Shown piece after piece: positions 31,203-39,547 of a stretch of DNA of 41,835 nucleotides; position 1 is the stretch's first letter, and each line of letters starts with the position of its first letter. The translations under genes were made by a program, and so were the position numbers. The stretch is from NCBI RefSeq assembly GCF_003605475.1, contig NZ_RAHX01000002.1, positions 1 to 41,835 of the forward strand, written 5' to 3'. The notes beneath the pieces were generated by a model, which was given only the letters and a program-made list of their open reading frames with translations, did no database searches and was not told the origin of the DNA. This stretch comes from Aurantiacibacter aquimixticola (GTDB lineage Bacteria; Pseudomonadota; Alphaproteobacteria; Sphingomonadales; Sphingomonadaceae).

Positions 31203-34055
31203 ATGCGCAACCATTCCTTATTTGTGTCCCTGATCGCATTGGCGGTCGGCATGACAGTTTCACCCGGCTCGGCCAAATCCCAGGAAACAGTCGCCGAACA
31301 GCCGGCATCGCCGTGCGGTATACCGGAATGGAATGTGGGTTCCCCCGATTTCGAGGCGGACTTGGCCGTGGTGTTCGGCAGGCTGCCCAACGGCATGCGC
31401 TATGCGATCCGCCGCAACACGACACCGCCCGGCGAGGCGGTCATCCGCTTCAACGTCCAGGTCGGCGGCCGGGACGAAACCGATGCAGAGCACGGGGCTG
31501 CGCATTTTGTTGAACATATGGCTTTCAACGGATCGACGAACATTCCCGAAGGCGAATTGCTGCCCATGCTCGAACGGCTCGGCCTTGCGTTCGGCGCGGA
31601 TACGAATGCTGAGACATCGCTGGACTACACCACCTACAAACTCGGTCTGCCCAATACCGATGAGGAAACGGTCAATACCGCGTTCATGGTCATGCGCGAG
31701 ATGGCGGGCAACCTGACGTTCGATCCAGCGGCGGTCGAGCGGGAGCGCGGCGTCATCCTTCGTGAAGCGCAGGACCGCAACGATGCCAACCGGCGCCGGG
31801 CGGCAGATTATCTGCGAACAGCACTGCCCGGAACGCCGCTAGGCGAGCGGATCACCGCCGATGCCGAACGCATCCGCGAAATTTCGGCGCGGGATCTAAG
31901 AGGGTTTTACCAAGCCTATTATCGGCCAGATCGCGCGACACTCGTTGTGGTCGGCGATATTGATCCGGTAGTGATCGAGGCGAAGATCGAAGAGCTCTTC
32001 GCCGATTGGCAGGGTGAAGGCGAGCCACGAGCGCTCTACGCCGCTGCTGACATCAATCCGAGCGCGCCGGCATTCTCCAATTTCGTCGATCCGGCTACAC
32101 CGGAAATCGTCGAGATCCAGACGATCGAGGAATGGAGTCCGAGCGATAACACGGTTGCTAGCGCGCGGGATGAAGTGCTCCGCGCCATCGCCGGGGCGGT
32201 AATCGCCAACCGAATCAACGAACTCTCCCGCAGTGCGGACTCACCGACCCTTGGCGGGCAAGTGACCGAGCAGCCTCTGTTTCGCACCGCCATCGCATAT
32301 GGCCTCCTGATCGTGGCGAAGGACGGGCAGTGGCAACCGACCCTGGAACTGGCGGAACGCGAATTGCGACGCGCCGCTCGATACGGCTTCGCCCAGAGCG
32401 AAGTTGACGAGATCAAGGCCGGTGTCGAAACCGCGCTGCGCAACGCCGCCGCGCAGGCCGATGGACGCGACAGCGTCAGCCTCGCAGACGCCTTGATCAC
32501 CGCCAGCCTTACCGACGCGGTCGTCACAACGCCCGAGGTCGATCTCGCCTTCTATCAGCAGATCGCACCCACCATCACGGCGGAAACGACGAGCGAGGCT
32601 TTTGCCAAGGCTTTCGAGGATGGGCCGGATATCGTTCACCTGTCCACCAAAATACCGGTCGAAGGGGGAACGCAAGCCATCGCCGCCGTCCTTGCGGCGA
32701 GCGCCCAAGTCGCGGTCACACCTCCCGAAGAAGCCGAGACGGTCGCATTCGCCTATACCGATTGGGGCGAGCCGGGCACGATCGTCGCGGATGAGAGGAT
32801 CGAGGATCTCGGCATACGCACGATCCGGTTCGCGAACGGGCTGCAATTGAACCTCAAACGGACCGGGTTCGAACCGGGCAAGATCAACTTTACCATGCGT
32901 GTCGGGTCCGGATCCTCCGCCTTCCCATCGGACGTGCCGGGTCTTGCGCTGATGCTGCCCATCTTCGCAACCATCGATGGCTTCGAGGCGCATGGACCGG
33001 ACGAGTTGCGCCGTGCGCTCGCGGGCCGGCAAATCGAGCTGACATTGTCCGCGAACAATGCGGGGCTCGTATCGGAAGGCGCGACGACGCCGGACGACCT
33101 GCTTCTGCAAATGCAGCTTCTGGCGGCACGTTTGACAGCGACGGGCTATCGCGAGGAGACGCGAGGGCAACTGGTCGGGGTGGTGCCGCTCCTGGTCGAG
33201 AACCTGCGCGCTGCGCCGATCCAAGTTTGGAGTAATGCGTTCAACGCCGTGCTTAGCGGCGGGGACGCGCGCCTCGGCGTTGCCGATCCGGTCTCGCTCG
33301 GCAACCTGTCGCTCGACGATCTGCGGCAAGCGATCGAACCGCAACTGGCACAAGGAAGCGTGGCGCTGGGGCTCGTCGGCGATTTCGACGAGGACGCGGC
33401 CATCGAGGCGGTAGCGGCGACCCTTGGGACCCTGCCGGCGCGGCCCTCACGGGTCGAGGTCGGCAAACCGCCCCGTGCTGTGGCTTTCACAGGCGAGGCC
33501 GGTCCGATCGTCCTCACACATGCCGGGCAGGACGACCAAGGGGTTCTTTCGCTCAGCTGGCCTAGCGATGACGGGCAGGATCTGCCCGACGATCTGGCGC
33601 GCGACGTGCTTGCCAGTGTCTTCAATCTGCGCATGACCGAGATTCTGCGCGAGGAACTGAGCGCTGCCTACTCGCCTCAGGCGTTCAGCTTCTCGACCAC
33701 GACCTATGACGGGTTCGGCCATATCACGGCGTTGGTCACCACGCCGGCTGAGGATATGGACAGGATCGCCGAGATCATCGAGGAGATCGCCGGAGGCCTT
33801 ACGAGCGAGCCGGTGTCGGCCGACCTTCTGGAACGGGCGCGCAGCCCGATCCGCGAAGGGTTTGAACGGGCGGAGAACATTAACAGTGCCTGGACCGGTT
33901 TGGTTGCCATGGCGCAAAGTGACCCAGAAGAGCTTGATCGGCGGAGGCAGCGCTTGGACGCGCTGAACGCTCTTACTCCCCAGACACTCCAGCGCGTAGC
34001 CGCGCAATATCTCAGGGCTGGGCAGGCACGGCAGATACGGGTCGTTCCCGAATAG
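31203..34055 (+). CDS. Secreted M16-family zinc metalloprotease
   Basis: A 950-residue protein. Start 31203 gives a signal peptide, MRNHSLFVSLIALAVGMTVS, ending near GSAKS; the ORF extends back to 31050 without a signal. The inverted zinc motif HFVEH is at residues 101-105. The distal glutamate is in the ERERGVILREAQ helix about 75 residues later, as in pitrilysin-type enzymes. A second, non-catalytic M16 domain follows the HLSTKIPVEGG linker, with FANGLQLNLKRTGFEPG at its start. Both halves in one chain form the clamshell that degrades peptides in the periplasm. It stands beside the microcin exporter, convergent with it, so a role in peptide clearance is conceivable, but no operon link exists. 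Confidence 0.9.
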   Translation: MRNHSLFVSLIALAVGMTVSPGSAKSQETVAEQPASPCGIPEWNVGSPDFEADLAVVFGRLPNGMRYAIRRNTTPPGEAVIRFNVQVGGRDETDAEHGAAHFVEHMAFNGSTNIPEGELLPMLERLGLAFGADTNAETSLDYTTYKLGLPNTDEETVNTAFMVMREMAGNLTFDPAAVERERGVILREAQDRNDANRRRAADYLRTALPGTPLGERITADAERIREISARDLRGFYQAYYRPDRATLVVVGDIDPVVIEAKIEELFADWQGEGEPRALYAAADINPSAPAFSNFVDPATPEIVEIQTIEEWSPSDNTVASARDEVLRAIAGAVIANRINELSRSADSPTLGGQVTEQPLFRTAIAYGLLIVAKDGQWQPTLELAERELRRAARYGFAQSEVDEIKAGVETALRNAAAQADGRDSVSLADALITASLTDAVVTTPEVDLAFYQQIAPTITAETTSEAFAKAFEDGPDIVHLSTKIPVEGGTQAIAAVLAASAQVAVTPPEEAETVAFAYTDWGEPGTIVADERIEDLGIRTIRFANGLQLNLKRTGFEPGKINFTMRVGSGSSAFPSDVPGLALMLPIFATIDGFEAHGPDELRRALAGRQIELTLSANNAGLVSEGATTPDDLLLQMQLLAARLTATGYREETRGQLVGVVPLLVENLRAAPIQVWSNAFNAVLSGGDARLGVADPVSLGNLSLDDLRQAIEPQLAQGSVALGLVGDFDEDAAIEAVAATLGTLPARPSRVEVGKPPRAVAFTGEAGPIVLTHAGQDDQGVLSLSWPSDDGQDLPDDLARDVLASVFNLRMTEILREELSAAYSPQAFSFSTTTYDGFGHITALVTTPAEDMDRIAEIIEEIAGGLTSEPVSADLLERARSPIREGFERAENINSAWTGLVAMAQSDPEELDRRRQRLDALNALTPQTLQRVAAQYLRAGQARQIRVVPE

Positions 34056-34139
34056 ATGGGAATGGCGCATGGAAATCAAATCAGAGCGCAGCCGCCGGCC
34101 GATCGACTACACATCTTAAACTTGATCGCGAGAAAGTAA

Positions 34140-34286
34140 TGGACTCGAGGCCATTGGTGTGGTGACAAGCTGCGCGCGTTTCCATGCGACGTCCATACCG
34201 ACTGCCGCGAGCAGCTGATCGACGCGATCGCACTGCGGTCGGGCGGGCGGTTGACAGCGCTGGAGCGGCAGAATGCGGGCTTGTGA
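34140..34286 (+). pseudogene. Short coding remnant of unknown family
   Basis: A frame without a start codon reads GHWCGDKLRAFPCDVHTDCR and then EQLIDAIALRSGGRLTALER before TGA at 34284-34286. The amino-acid pattern and codon use look like real coding DNA, but no start or ribosome site exists. It may be the 3' end of a gene lost by deletion between the protease and exporter genes. The family is not recognised. Confidence 0.35.
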
Positions 34287-34329
34287 GCGATGGCCTAAGG
34301 CTGTGCCAAGACCCGTAGCGGCCATGGTT

Positions 34330-36447
34330 CTAGGTTTCTGACGGCTCCAACTGGGCCTTGTGTAACTGTCCGGCCGCCATCACCAGTATGCGCTCGGCCG
34401 CCTCGATGGTTTCCTTACGGTGGGCGATGATGATACGGGTAATTCCCATCGCCGATATGGCTTCATTGACCGCGCGCTCGTGATCGCTATCGAGATGTGC
34501 CGTGCCTTCATCCATCACGAGTATTCTGGGCTGGCGATAGAGAGCTCGGGCAAGCAGCACACGCTGTTTTTGTCCGCCCGACAGTGTCGATCCCATGTCG
34601 CCGACGAGGGTTTCATACTGCATCGGCATTTGTCCGATATCGCTGTGGATCGACGCGGCACTCGCTGCTCCTACTACACGTTCCATATCGACGCTTTCAT
34701 CGAACAGGGCGATATTGTCGGCAAGAGTCCCTGCAAACAGGCTGTCTTCCTGCAGTACTGCCGCAATCTGGCTGTGGAAGCTTTTGTATCCGAACCGATT
34801 GAGAGGAAGGCCATCTACCAGTACCTCGCCGCTTTCAGGTTCGACAAGACCGAGGAGAAGCTTCACGAGCGTGGACTTGCCGCCTCCCGATGGTCCCGTA
34901 ATGGCTACGAACTCGCCTTGTTCGACGGTCAGGTTCACACCTTCAAGAACAAGTGGGTCGCTTGGGGCATAGCGATAGAACACATCGCGCAGTTCAATAC
35001 GCCCTTTCAGTTCGGTTTCCCGATCCAGGCTGTCGCCAAAACTCCGGTCTTCTTCGGAAAGAGCAATGTCGGAGAGTCGTTCGAGGTGCAGACCAAGCAT
35101 CTTGAAGGCTATTGCTGTGTCAACAAGGGCCGCCGATTTCCCGATGAACTGGCCTTTGTAGGCCATATAGGCGAACACCATACCCACACTGAATCCGCTG
35201 CCCTCGATGACAAAACTGATGGCGAGGTAGATCGTGAGAATATTCTCCAGCCCAAAAATGAGGCCGTTGGCGGTTCCCTGCCAGATCCCGATACGCGCAA
35301 GACGGACGTCAGAATTGACAGCATCAGTGAGCTTGGTCTGCCATAATGCATGGCGCAGCGTTTCGCGACCGAACAGCCGCAACGTCGTCATGCCGCGCAG
35401 CGTCTCAATGAGCGTGGATTGTTCCTTGCCTCCCATGATGATCGATGCTTCCTGCGCCTCGCGCTCGAAAGAGAACGATACGGCGCGCACAATGCCGTAA
35501 AGAACGAAGGCCACTATCGCGATCGCGGCAAGGAGCGGGCTATACCAGAACATCAGAGCCAGCGTCAGCACCGCCATCAGTCCATCGACGATTGCCGACA
35601 CCGCGCCTTGGGTCAGCATTTCCTGTATGGGACCGACCGATTGGAAACGCGAAAGAATGTCGCCCGTATGGCGCTTCTCGAACCAATCGACAGGGAGCCG
35701 GAACAGACGGCGAGCTACGTTTGAGGCGAGGGTAAAGCCGAGCGTGGTCCCGGCAACCAGCAATACGAACGAGCGCAGCAACGCCGCTCCCGCATTGACC
35801 AGTGTGAACAACCCAAAACCGATCGCTAGGACGGCCAGCAGATCCAGATCCAAGGCCGGCAGGGCGTTATCGATGGCGACCTGCATATAGTAGGGAGACG
35901 CCAGCACATAAGCTTGCAGAACAAGAGTGAGCACGAGGATCTGCGCGATCGCACGCTTAAGTCCGGTCATGCGCCGCCAGAGCTGCGAAAGTTTCAACCG
36001 CTCACGATGCTTGCCGCCCTCGAAATCGTCGCTTGGTCGCAACTCCAGTGCAACGCCCGTGAAATGCTTGGACACTTCATCCATCGGCATATTGGTCGAA
36101 CGGCCATCGGGATTGTGAATGAGTGCCTTGTCGCTTCGGACATGCTCAAGCACCACGTAGTGGTTCATATCCCAATGCAGGATGCAGGGCGTATGGAGGT
36201 TCTTCAGCTCCTCAAGCGGCAGTTTGACCGCGCGTGGAGTCAGACCAATTTTGTCAGCAAGGCCGATAAGCGAGCGCAGGGGTGCCCCACGCAAGGATGG
36301 AGCGAAGCGGCGACGCAGTGTGCCGAGGTCAATGTCGAGGCCGTGATAATTGGCGACCATTGCGAGGGAAGCGAGGCCGCATTCGGCGATCTCGGTCTGG
36401 CGCACCAAGCGCACCCGCGAACGGGTAAAGAACCCCAGATCAAGCAT
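34330..36447 (-). CDS. Peptidase-containing ABC exporter (CvaB/RaxB type)
   Basis: A 705-residue transporter. Residues 1-135 are a C39 peptidase: Q17 (oxyanion), catalytic C23 in TEIAECGLAS, and H96 in NHYVVLE. The third position is N112 in IHNPDG, where CvaB-like enzymes carry Asp; Asn is tolerated in papain-like triads. Six transmembrane helices span about 160-450. The ABC domain has Walker A GPSGGGKST, signature LSGGQKQR and Walker B ILVMDEGTAHLD. Such proteins cut double-glycine leaders and export the peptide. It follows the HlyD-like gene after 9 bp. The matching substrate is the double-glycine peptide at 37882. Confidence 0.93.
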   Translation of the reverse strand: MLDLGFFTRSRVRLVRQTEIAECGLASLAMVANYHGLDIDLGTLRRRFAPSLRGAPLRSLIGLADKIGLTPRAVKLPLEELKNLHTPCILHWDMNHYVVLEHVRSDKALIHNPDGRSTNMPMDEVSKHFTGVALELRPSDDFEGGKHRERLKLSQLWRRMTGLKRAIAQILVLTLVLQAYVLASPYYMQVAIDNALPALDLDLLAVLAIGFGLFTLVNAGAALLRSFVLLVAGTTLGFTLASNVARRLFRLPVDWFEKRHTGDILSRFQSVGPIQEMLTQGAVSAIVDGLMAVLTLALMFWYSPLLAAIAIVAFVLYGIVRAVSFSFEREAQEASIIMGGKEQSTLIETLRGMTTLRLFGRETLRHALWQTKLTDAVNSDVRLARIGIWQGTANGLIFGLENILTIYLAISFVIEGSGFSVGMVFAYMAYKGQFIGKSAALVDTAIAFKMLGLHLERLSDIALSEEDRSFGDSLDRETELKGRIELRDVFYRYAPSDPLVLEGVNLTVEQGEFVAITGPSGGGKSTLVKLLLGLVEPESGEVLVDGLPLNRFGYKSFHSQIAAVLQEDSLFAGTLADNIALFDESVDMERVVGAASAASIHSDIGQMPMQYETLVGDMGSTLSGGQKQRVLLARALYRQPRILVMDEGTAHLDSDHERAVNEAISAMGITRIIIAHRKETIEAAERILVMAAGQLHKAQLEPSET

Positions 36448-36456
36448 GATATCTCC

Positions 36457-37683
36457 CTATCGCCGTCTTACGGCATAGAGAGGTTCGAACAGCCATTCGA
36501 GCAGCGATTGCTTTTCCGTGACGATCCGTGCCGAGAGCGTCATGCCCGAAACGAGAGGCTCGCTTCGACCAAAAGCAGTAACCGCAGCGGAATCCAGTTT
36601 CACGCGAACAGGATAGACCGATACGATTTCGCCATTCGCACCCTGCTGGCTGAGCGCGCTTTCGGCTACGGTAAGAACTTCGCCCTTAATCGTGCCGAAC
36701 CGTTGATACGGGAACGCGTCAATCGCGAGGCTCACTTCCTGTCCCTCTTCTACGAAGCCAATGGCCGAGCTGGGCACGGCCAGTTCGGCTTGCAATTCTG
36801 CACCTGTGGGAATGATCGTCATGAGCGGAGTTTGTGAATTGGCAGGTTGCCCGACGCGAGCAGTTAAAGCCGTCACTGTGCCGGCGATTGGTGCACGAAT
36901 CGCATAGGAGCGGGAGCCTTCCGCGCTCGCTGCTTGTTGTCCTACCTGAGCGCGTGCAGCGGCGAGATCTGCGGATTGCGCCCGGGCCTGCGCCGCTATC
37001 AATGCCGATGAGCGCACCGATTCAATCAAGGTCGCGCCTTTCGCCGAAAGGCTCTGGTTGAGTTGAGACAATCCTTGCTGACGGGCGAGCAATGTTTCTT
37101 CGCGAACTTGTAGGTCACGTTGACTGATGAAACCCCGTTCGGCGACTTCCTGTGCGCGTCTGAGGTCGGCTTGAGCAGTCTCGATCAAGTCTTGCTGAAT
37201 TTTGATTTGGGACTGGATTTGACTAATTTCCGAGCGCAAACCTGCTTGTTGCGCGGTAAGCTGGCTTTGTTGTGCCGAAGCGGCTGCACTGGCCGCATCC
37301 ATCTGTGAGGCAAGGCTTGCATCCTGACGGGCTATTGCCTGTTCGATTTGCTCTGCAGAAGAAAGGTCCTGTCCACTATCTTCTTCCGTACGGATCTGCG
37401 CCAAAAGATCGCCCGCTTTTACGCGCTGCCCTTCCATAACAGCCAGTTCGACTACGGTGCCTGGCCGTGTGGGTAGGAGAGCGGAAACCCCTTTGTCTGG
37501 GGTGACCGTGCCAGATGCGGTTTCAACGCGGGAATAGTTGGCCAATGATAAAAAAATCACTGCACAAACCAAACCGGAAAGCAGCAACATTCCAATTGTT
37601 TGCCACGAAACTGGAATCGCAACCGCGCTCGCGCCTTCTAAGTTGCTTTGGTGAATACCCTTGTTCACCTGACTCCTGAACAT
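36457..37683 (-). CDS. HlyD/CvaA-type membrane fusion protein
   Basis: A 408-residue periplasmic adaptor. A single N-terminal transmembrane helix (WQTIGMLLLSGLVCAVIFLSL) is followed by a lipoyl half-motif, GTVVELAVMEGQRVKAGDLL. A long Gln/Ala-rich coiled-coil hairpin (about 105-250) comes next, then the second lipoyl half, IRAPIAGTVTALTARVGQ, and the beta-barrel LAVPSSAIGFVEEGQEVSL. This is the order of CvaA/RaxA-like adaptors that join a peptidase-ABC exporter to an outer-membrane channel. No TolC gene is in the plasmid, so a chromosomal one must be used. AAAGG lies 6 bp before the ATG. It is divergent from the peptide gene, with 198 bp between starts. Confidence 0.92.
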   Translation of the reverse strand: MFRSQVNKGIHQSNLEGASAVAIPVSWQTIGMLLLSGLVCAVIFLSLANYSRVETASGTVTPDKGVSALLPTRPGTVVELAVMEGQRVKAGDLLAQIRTEEDSGQDLSSAEQIEQAIARQDASLASQMDAASAAASAQQSQLTAQQAGLRSEISQIQSQIKIQQDLIETAQADLRRAQEVAERGFISQRDLQVREETLLARQQGLSQLNQSLSAKGATLIESVRSSALIAAQARAQSADLAAARAQVGQQAASAEGSRSYAIRAPIAGTVTALTARVGQPANSQTPLMTIIPTGAELQAELAVPSSAIGFVEEGQEVSLAIDAFPYQRFGTIKGEVLTVAESALSQQGANGEIVSVYPVRVKLDSAAVTAFGRSEPLVSGMTLSARIVTEKQSLLEWLFEPLYAVRRR

Positions 37684-37822
37684 CAGCTACCTTTCCATTC
37701 CGGGTTTCAAACTGGGCTATTGAGAAGCCCTCAACCAAGGGCTCTTTGTCTGGTCTGATTTGATGCGCAGCACCGTTGGATTGTTTGACTGAGGACTACG
37801 ATATAGCCTTGCTAATGGATAA

Positions 37823-37858
37823 AATGGAATCCATTCTTCGCTAGCCGAATCATTCGGC
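37823..37858. promoter_or_regulatory. Two palindromes between exporter and microcin genes
   Basis: AATGGA-A-TCCATT (37823-37835) and GCCGAAT-C-ATTCGGC (37844-37858) are perfect inverted repeats 21-22 bp apart centre to centre, two helical turns. They lie 24-59 bp before the peptide start in the divergent promoter region. This layout fits a dimeric repressor or activator that controls both directions. No regulator gene is adjacent. Confidence 0.55.
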
Positions 37859-37881
37859 CACCTAAATTGGAGTTTTTTGAA

Positions 37882-38169
37882 ATGGCTATCCAAGAGCTTT
37901 CTAATTTTGAGATCGCGTATGTTGCAGGTGGCAACGGTCAAAATTCGTCGGGCAGCAATTCAAGCTCCGGCGGAAGCAACCCGTTCGCGGTAGCCGCAGT
38001 TGGTATGGCCGCTGCCTCGACAGCCGCTCGAGCACTGGCGCTGGTTCCGACGCCAGCTACACCCGCTCTCGCCGCTTTCTCGGTTGTTACCGGTGCGCTG
38101 GCGATCGGATTCGGAGCGGCGGCCACGTCTACTTCAGGTTCTTCCTCTAGCGGATCAGGTAAGAAATAG
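37882..38169 (+). CDS. Double-glycine leader peptide: candidate novel microcin
   Basis: A 95-residue precursor. Leader MAIQELSNFEIAYVAGG fits the colicin V-type pattern (ELS/T-x-x-E-x-x-x-V-x-GG), with cleavage after residue 17. The 78-residue mature peptide has a Ser/Asn/Gly head (NGQNSSGSNSSSGG), a hydrophobic Ala/Val-rich middle with a central PTPATP break (two helix-length segments), and a Ser/Gly tail STSGSSSSGSGKK. Class II microcins share the hydrophobic core, and the IIb subgroup has a Ser-rich end that carries a siderophore; the KK ending here differs. TTGGAG precedes the ATG. The C39 exporter and adaptor lie divergently, and a small membrane protein follows after 11 bp. No known microcin sequence is recognised. 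Confidence 0.8.
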   Translation: MAIQELSNFEIAYVAGGNGQNSSGSNSSSGGSNPFAVAAVGMAAASTAARALALVPTPATPALAAFSVVTGALAIGFGAAATSTSGSSSSGSGKK

Positions 38170-38180
38170 GATCGTCAGAA

Positions 38181-38390
38181 GTGAATAGTCGTAAACGAAA
38201 ACTGCTTTCGATCACCTTGGCAGCCATATTGACGATATGCGTTATTGCGGCCGCGTCGATCATGGTGCCGGTAATGTTGAAAGCCGTCTTTTCGAGTACT
38301 TCAAGCCTTCTTGTTATCGGTTTAGGATTTCTCGCACTCTGGTTAATGCTAGATGCGGTCCAGATCGTCCTTCTCCGTAAAAAGTCCTAA
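38181..38390 (+). CDS. Small two-helix membrane protein, candidate immunity protein
   Basis: A 69-residue protein with a GTG start. The basic N-terminus NSRKRKLL is followed by two transmembrane helices, ITLAAILTICVIAAASIMVPV and LLVIGLGFLALWLMLDAVQIV, and a short basic end LLRKKS. It starts 11 bp after the microcin gene and ends just before a terminator. Known class II microcin immunity proteins are likewise small, basic, two- or three-helix inner-membrane proteins co-transcribed with the toxin. The assignment rests on position and topology; the sequence matches no family I know. Confidence 0.7.
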   Translation: MNSRKRKLLSITLAAILTICVIAAASIMVPVMLKAVFSSTSSLLVIGLGFLALWLMLDAVQIVLLRKKS

Positions 38391-38409
38391 TTGAGGTTAC
38401 GGTGCGAAG

Positions 38410-38444
38410 GGGCTTCGCTGCTTGCGGCGAAGCCCTTTCATTTT
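38410..38444 (+). terminator. Rho-independent terminator of the microcin operon
   Basis: GGGCTTCGC (38410-38418) pairs perfectly with GCGAAGCCC (38427-38435), followed by TTTCATTTT. It begins 20 bp after the candidate immunity gene stop and is the clearest intrinsic terminator in the plasmid. Confidence 0.85.
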
Positions 38445-38974
38445 ACGCGGATCAGTCACTCGTAATGACGTGACGCACAGCCTTCCTTCACGAGCAATTC
38501 AAGTCTGGCCTGAAGTGCACTGCTACCCAACGTCGGACCACACGGGTCTGGAGTTTCTCACATTGGTGAGGTGCGGTGAGCTTATCTGACCGAGTGAGTT
38601 TGCAAGTGTCACCGGGGAGTATTCCCGATCGTGCTATGCGGTCTCTCTTCGTTGTGATGTCTACGCCACGCCTTCAGCAGCTTCGCCTTCGCCCGTCGCT
38701 TCGGGGTCTCGTTGCGGAGCTGAAGGCCCAACTCCCTAAAAAGTCGCTAAACCATCTTCAGGCTCACGACCCAGCCATCGCGACGAAGCATATAACATAC
38801 CCACCTGTAGCCATAAGATATTCGATAAACTCTGTAGCTCAATCGTCGCTTCGTGCAGATTTGTTCGACGCAAGTACAAATATGATGTCAAAACCGAACG
38901 GTTTTGACACCTAATCCACAGCCACGCTTTTCCGCGCCATTGCGAGTGTCACAACCCCGTGTCAAAGAGATCGG
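38445..38974. other. Intergenic region between microcin and restriction operons
   Basis: About 530 bp. A 112-residue open frame on the plus strand (38576-38914) has no motif, ribosome site or coding bias and is not called. The main structure is the recombinase-type inverted repeat at 38886. Partial copies of its half (TGTCACAACC at about 38947 and GTGTCAAAG at about 38959) lie closer to the recombinase gene. Confidence 0.5.
38886..38909. promoter_or_regulatory. Inverted repeat, probable serine-recombinase crossover or operator site
   Basis: TGTCAAAACCG-AA-CGGTTTTGACA is a perfect 11-bp inverted repeat with a 2-bp centre, 66 bp before the recombinase start. Serine recombinases bind inverted 12-bp halves around a 2-bp crossover, and TTTTGACA-type halves are usual for this group. 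Partial halves follow at about 38947 and 38959, as accessory sites would. It could equally be the autoregulatory site of the operon. Confidence 0.65.
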
Positions 38975-39547
38975 GTGCAAATCGGCTACGCCAGAGTGTC
39001 CCGAGGGGACTCCCAGGACCTGGACCCGCAGCTCCGCGCGCTAACCGACGCGGGCTGTTCGATTATCTACCAAGAAGAGGCATCGGGCGCGAAATCCGAC
39101 CGCCCCGAGCTGGCGCTGGCGATCGAGGCGTTGAAGCCCGGCGACGTTCTGACCGTGTGGAAGCTGGACCGCCTGTCCCGTTCGCTCCGCGACCTCCTGT
39201 TCACGCTGGAGGCGATCACGGAAGCCGAGGCCGGGTTCCGGTCGCTGACCGAGGCGGTCGATACCACCACGCCAGCGGGACGGTTGATGACGCAGACCCT
39301 TGGCGCGTTCGCCGAGTTCGAGCGCGCCATGATCCGCGAGCGGACCATGAACGGCCTGGCGCACGCCCGTAAGGCAGGCAAACATATCGGCCGCAAGCGC
39401 GCCCTCTCCCCCCAGCAGCGCGCCGAGATCATCGAGAAGGCCGAGAACGGGCAAGGCTCCCCCGCCCAGCTCGCCTCGCTGTTCCGCGTGTCGCGATCGA
39501 CCGTGCAGCGTGTGTTGCGCGAGCATCGGGCGAAGATGGCGAGCTGA
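38975..39547 (+). CDS. Serine recombinase (resolvase/invertase)
   Basis: A 190-residue small serine recombinase. The N-terminal catalytic domain has QIGYARVSRGDSQDLDPQL (nucleophile Ser in RVS), then LDRLSRSLRDLL and a TPAGRLMTQTLGAFAEFERAM helix with RERT. A C-terminal HTH follows: GSPAQLASLFRVSRSTVQRVL. GTG 38975 is the natural start; an overlapping frame from 38959 is a shadow. Its TGA overlaps the ATG of the vsr gene (TGATG), so it is the first gene of the restriction-modification operon. It may resolve plasmid multimers, or have moved the operon, using the inverted repeat at 38886. Coupling a recombinase to a restriction operon by overlapping codons is unusual. Confidence 0.92.
   Translation: MQIGYARVSRGDSQDLDPQLRALTDAGCSIIYQEEASGAKSDRPELALAIEALKPGDVLTVWKLDRLSRSLRDLLFTLEAITEAEAGFRSLTEAVDTTTPAGRLMTQTLGAFAEFERAMIRERTMNGLAHARKAGKHIGRKRALSPQQRAEIIEKAENGQGSPAQLASLFRVSRSTVQRVLREHRAKMAS

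Noticed and set aside
32241..33353. A 370-codon minus-strand frame opposite the M16 protease
   Set aside because: It is a shadow of a clear metalloprotease gene, with an Arg/Gln/Asp-rich composition typical of antisense frames.
34420..36837. Two plus-strand frames of about 307-308 codons opposite the exporter genes
   Set aside because: The exporter and adaptor reading frames show all expected motifs. These frames show none and have no ribosome sites.
38576..38914. 112-codon frame before the recombinase
   Set aside because: It runs into the recombinase inverted repeat, and has no ribosome site or recognisable domain. It is more likely non-coding.
38959..39372. Alternative frame overlapping the recombinase start
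   Set aside because: Arg/Pro-rich shadow. The recombinase motifs begin at GTG 38975 in another frame.
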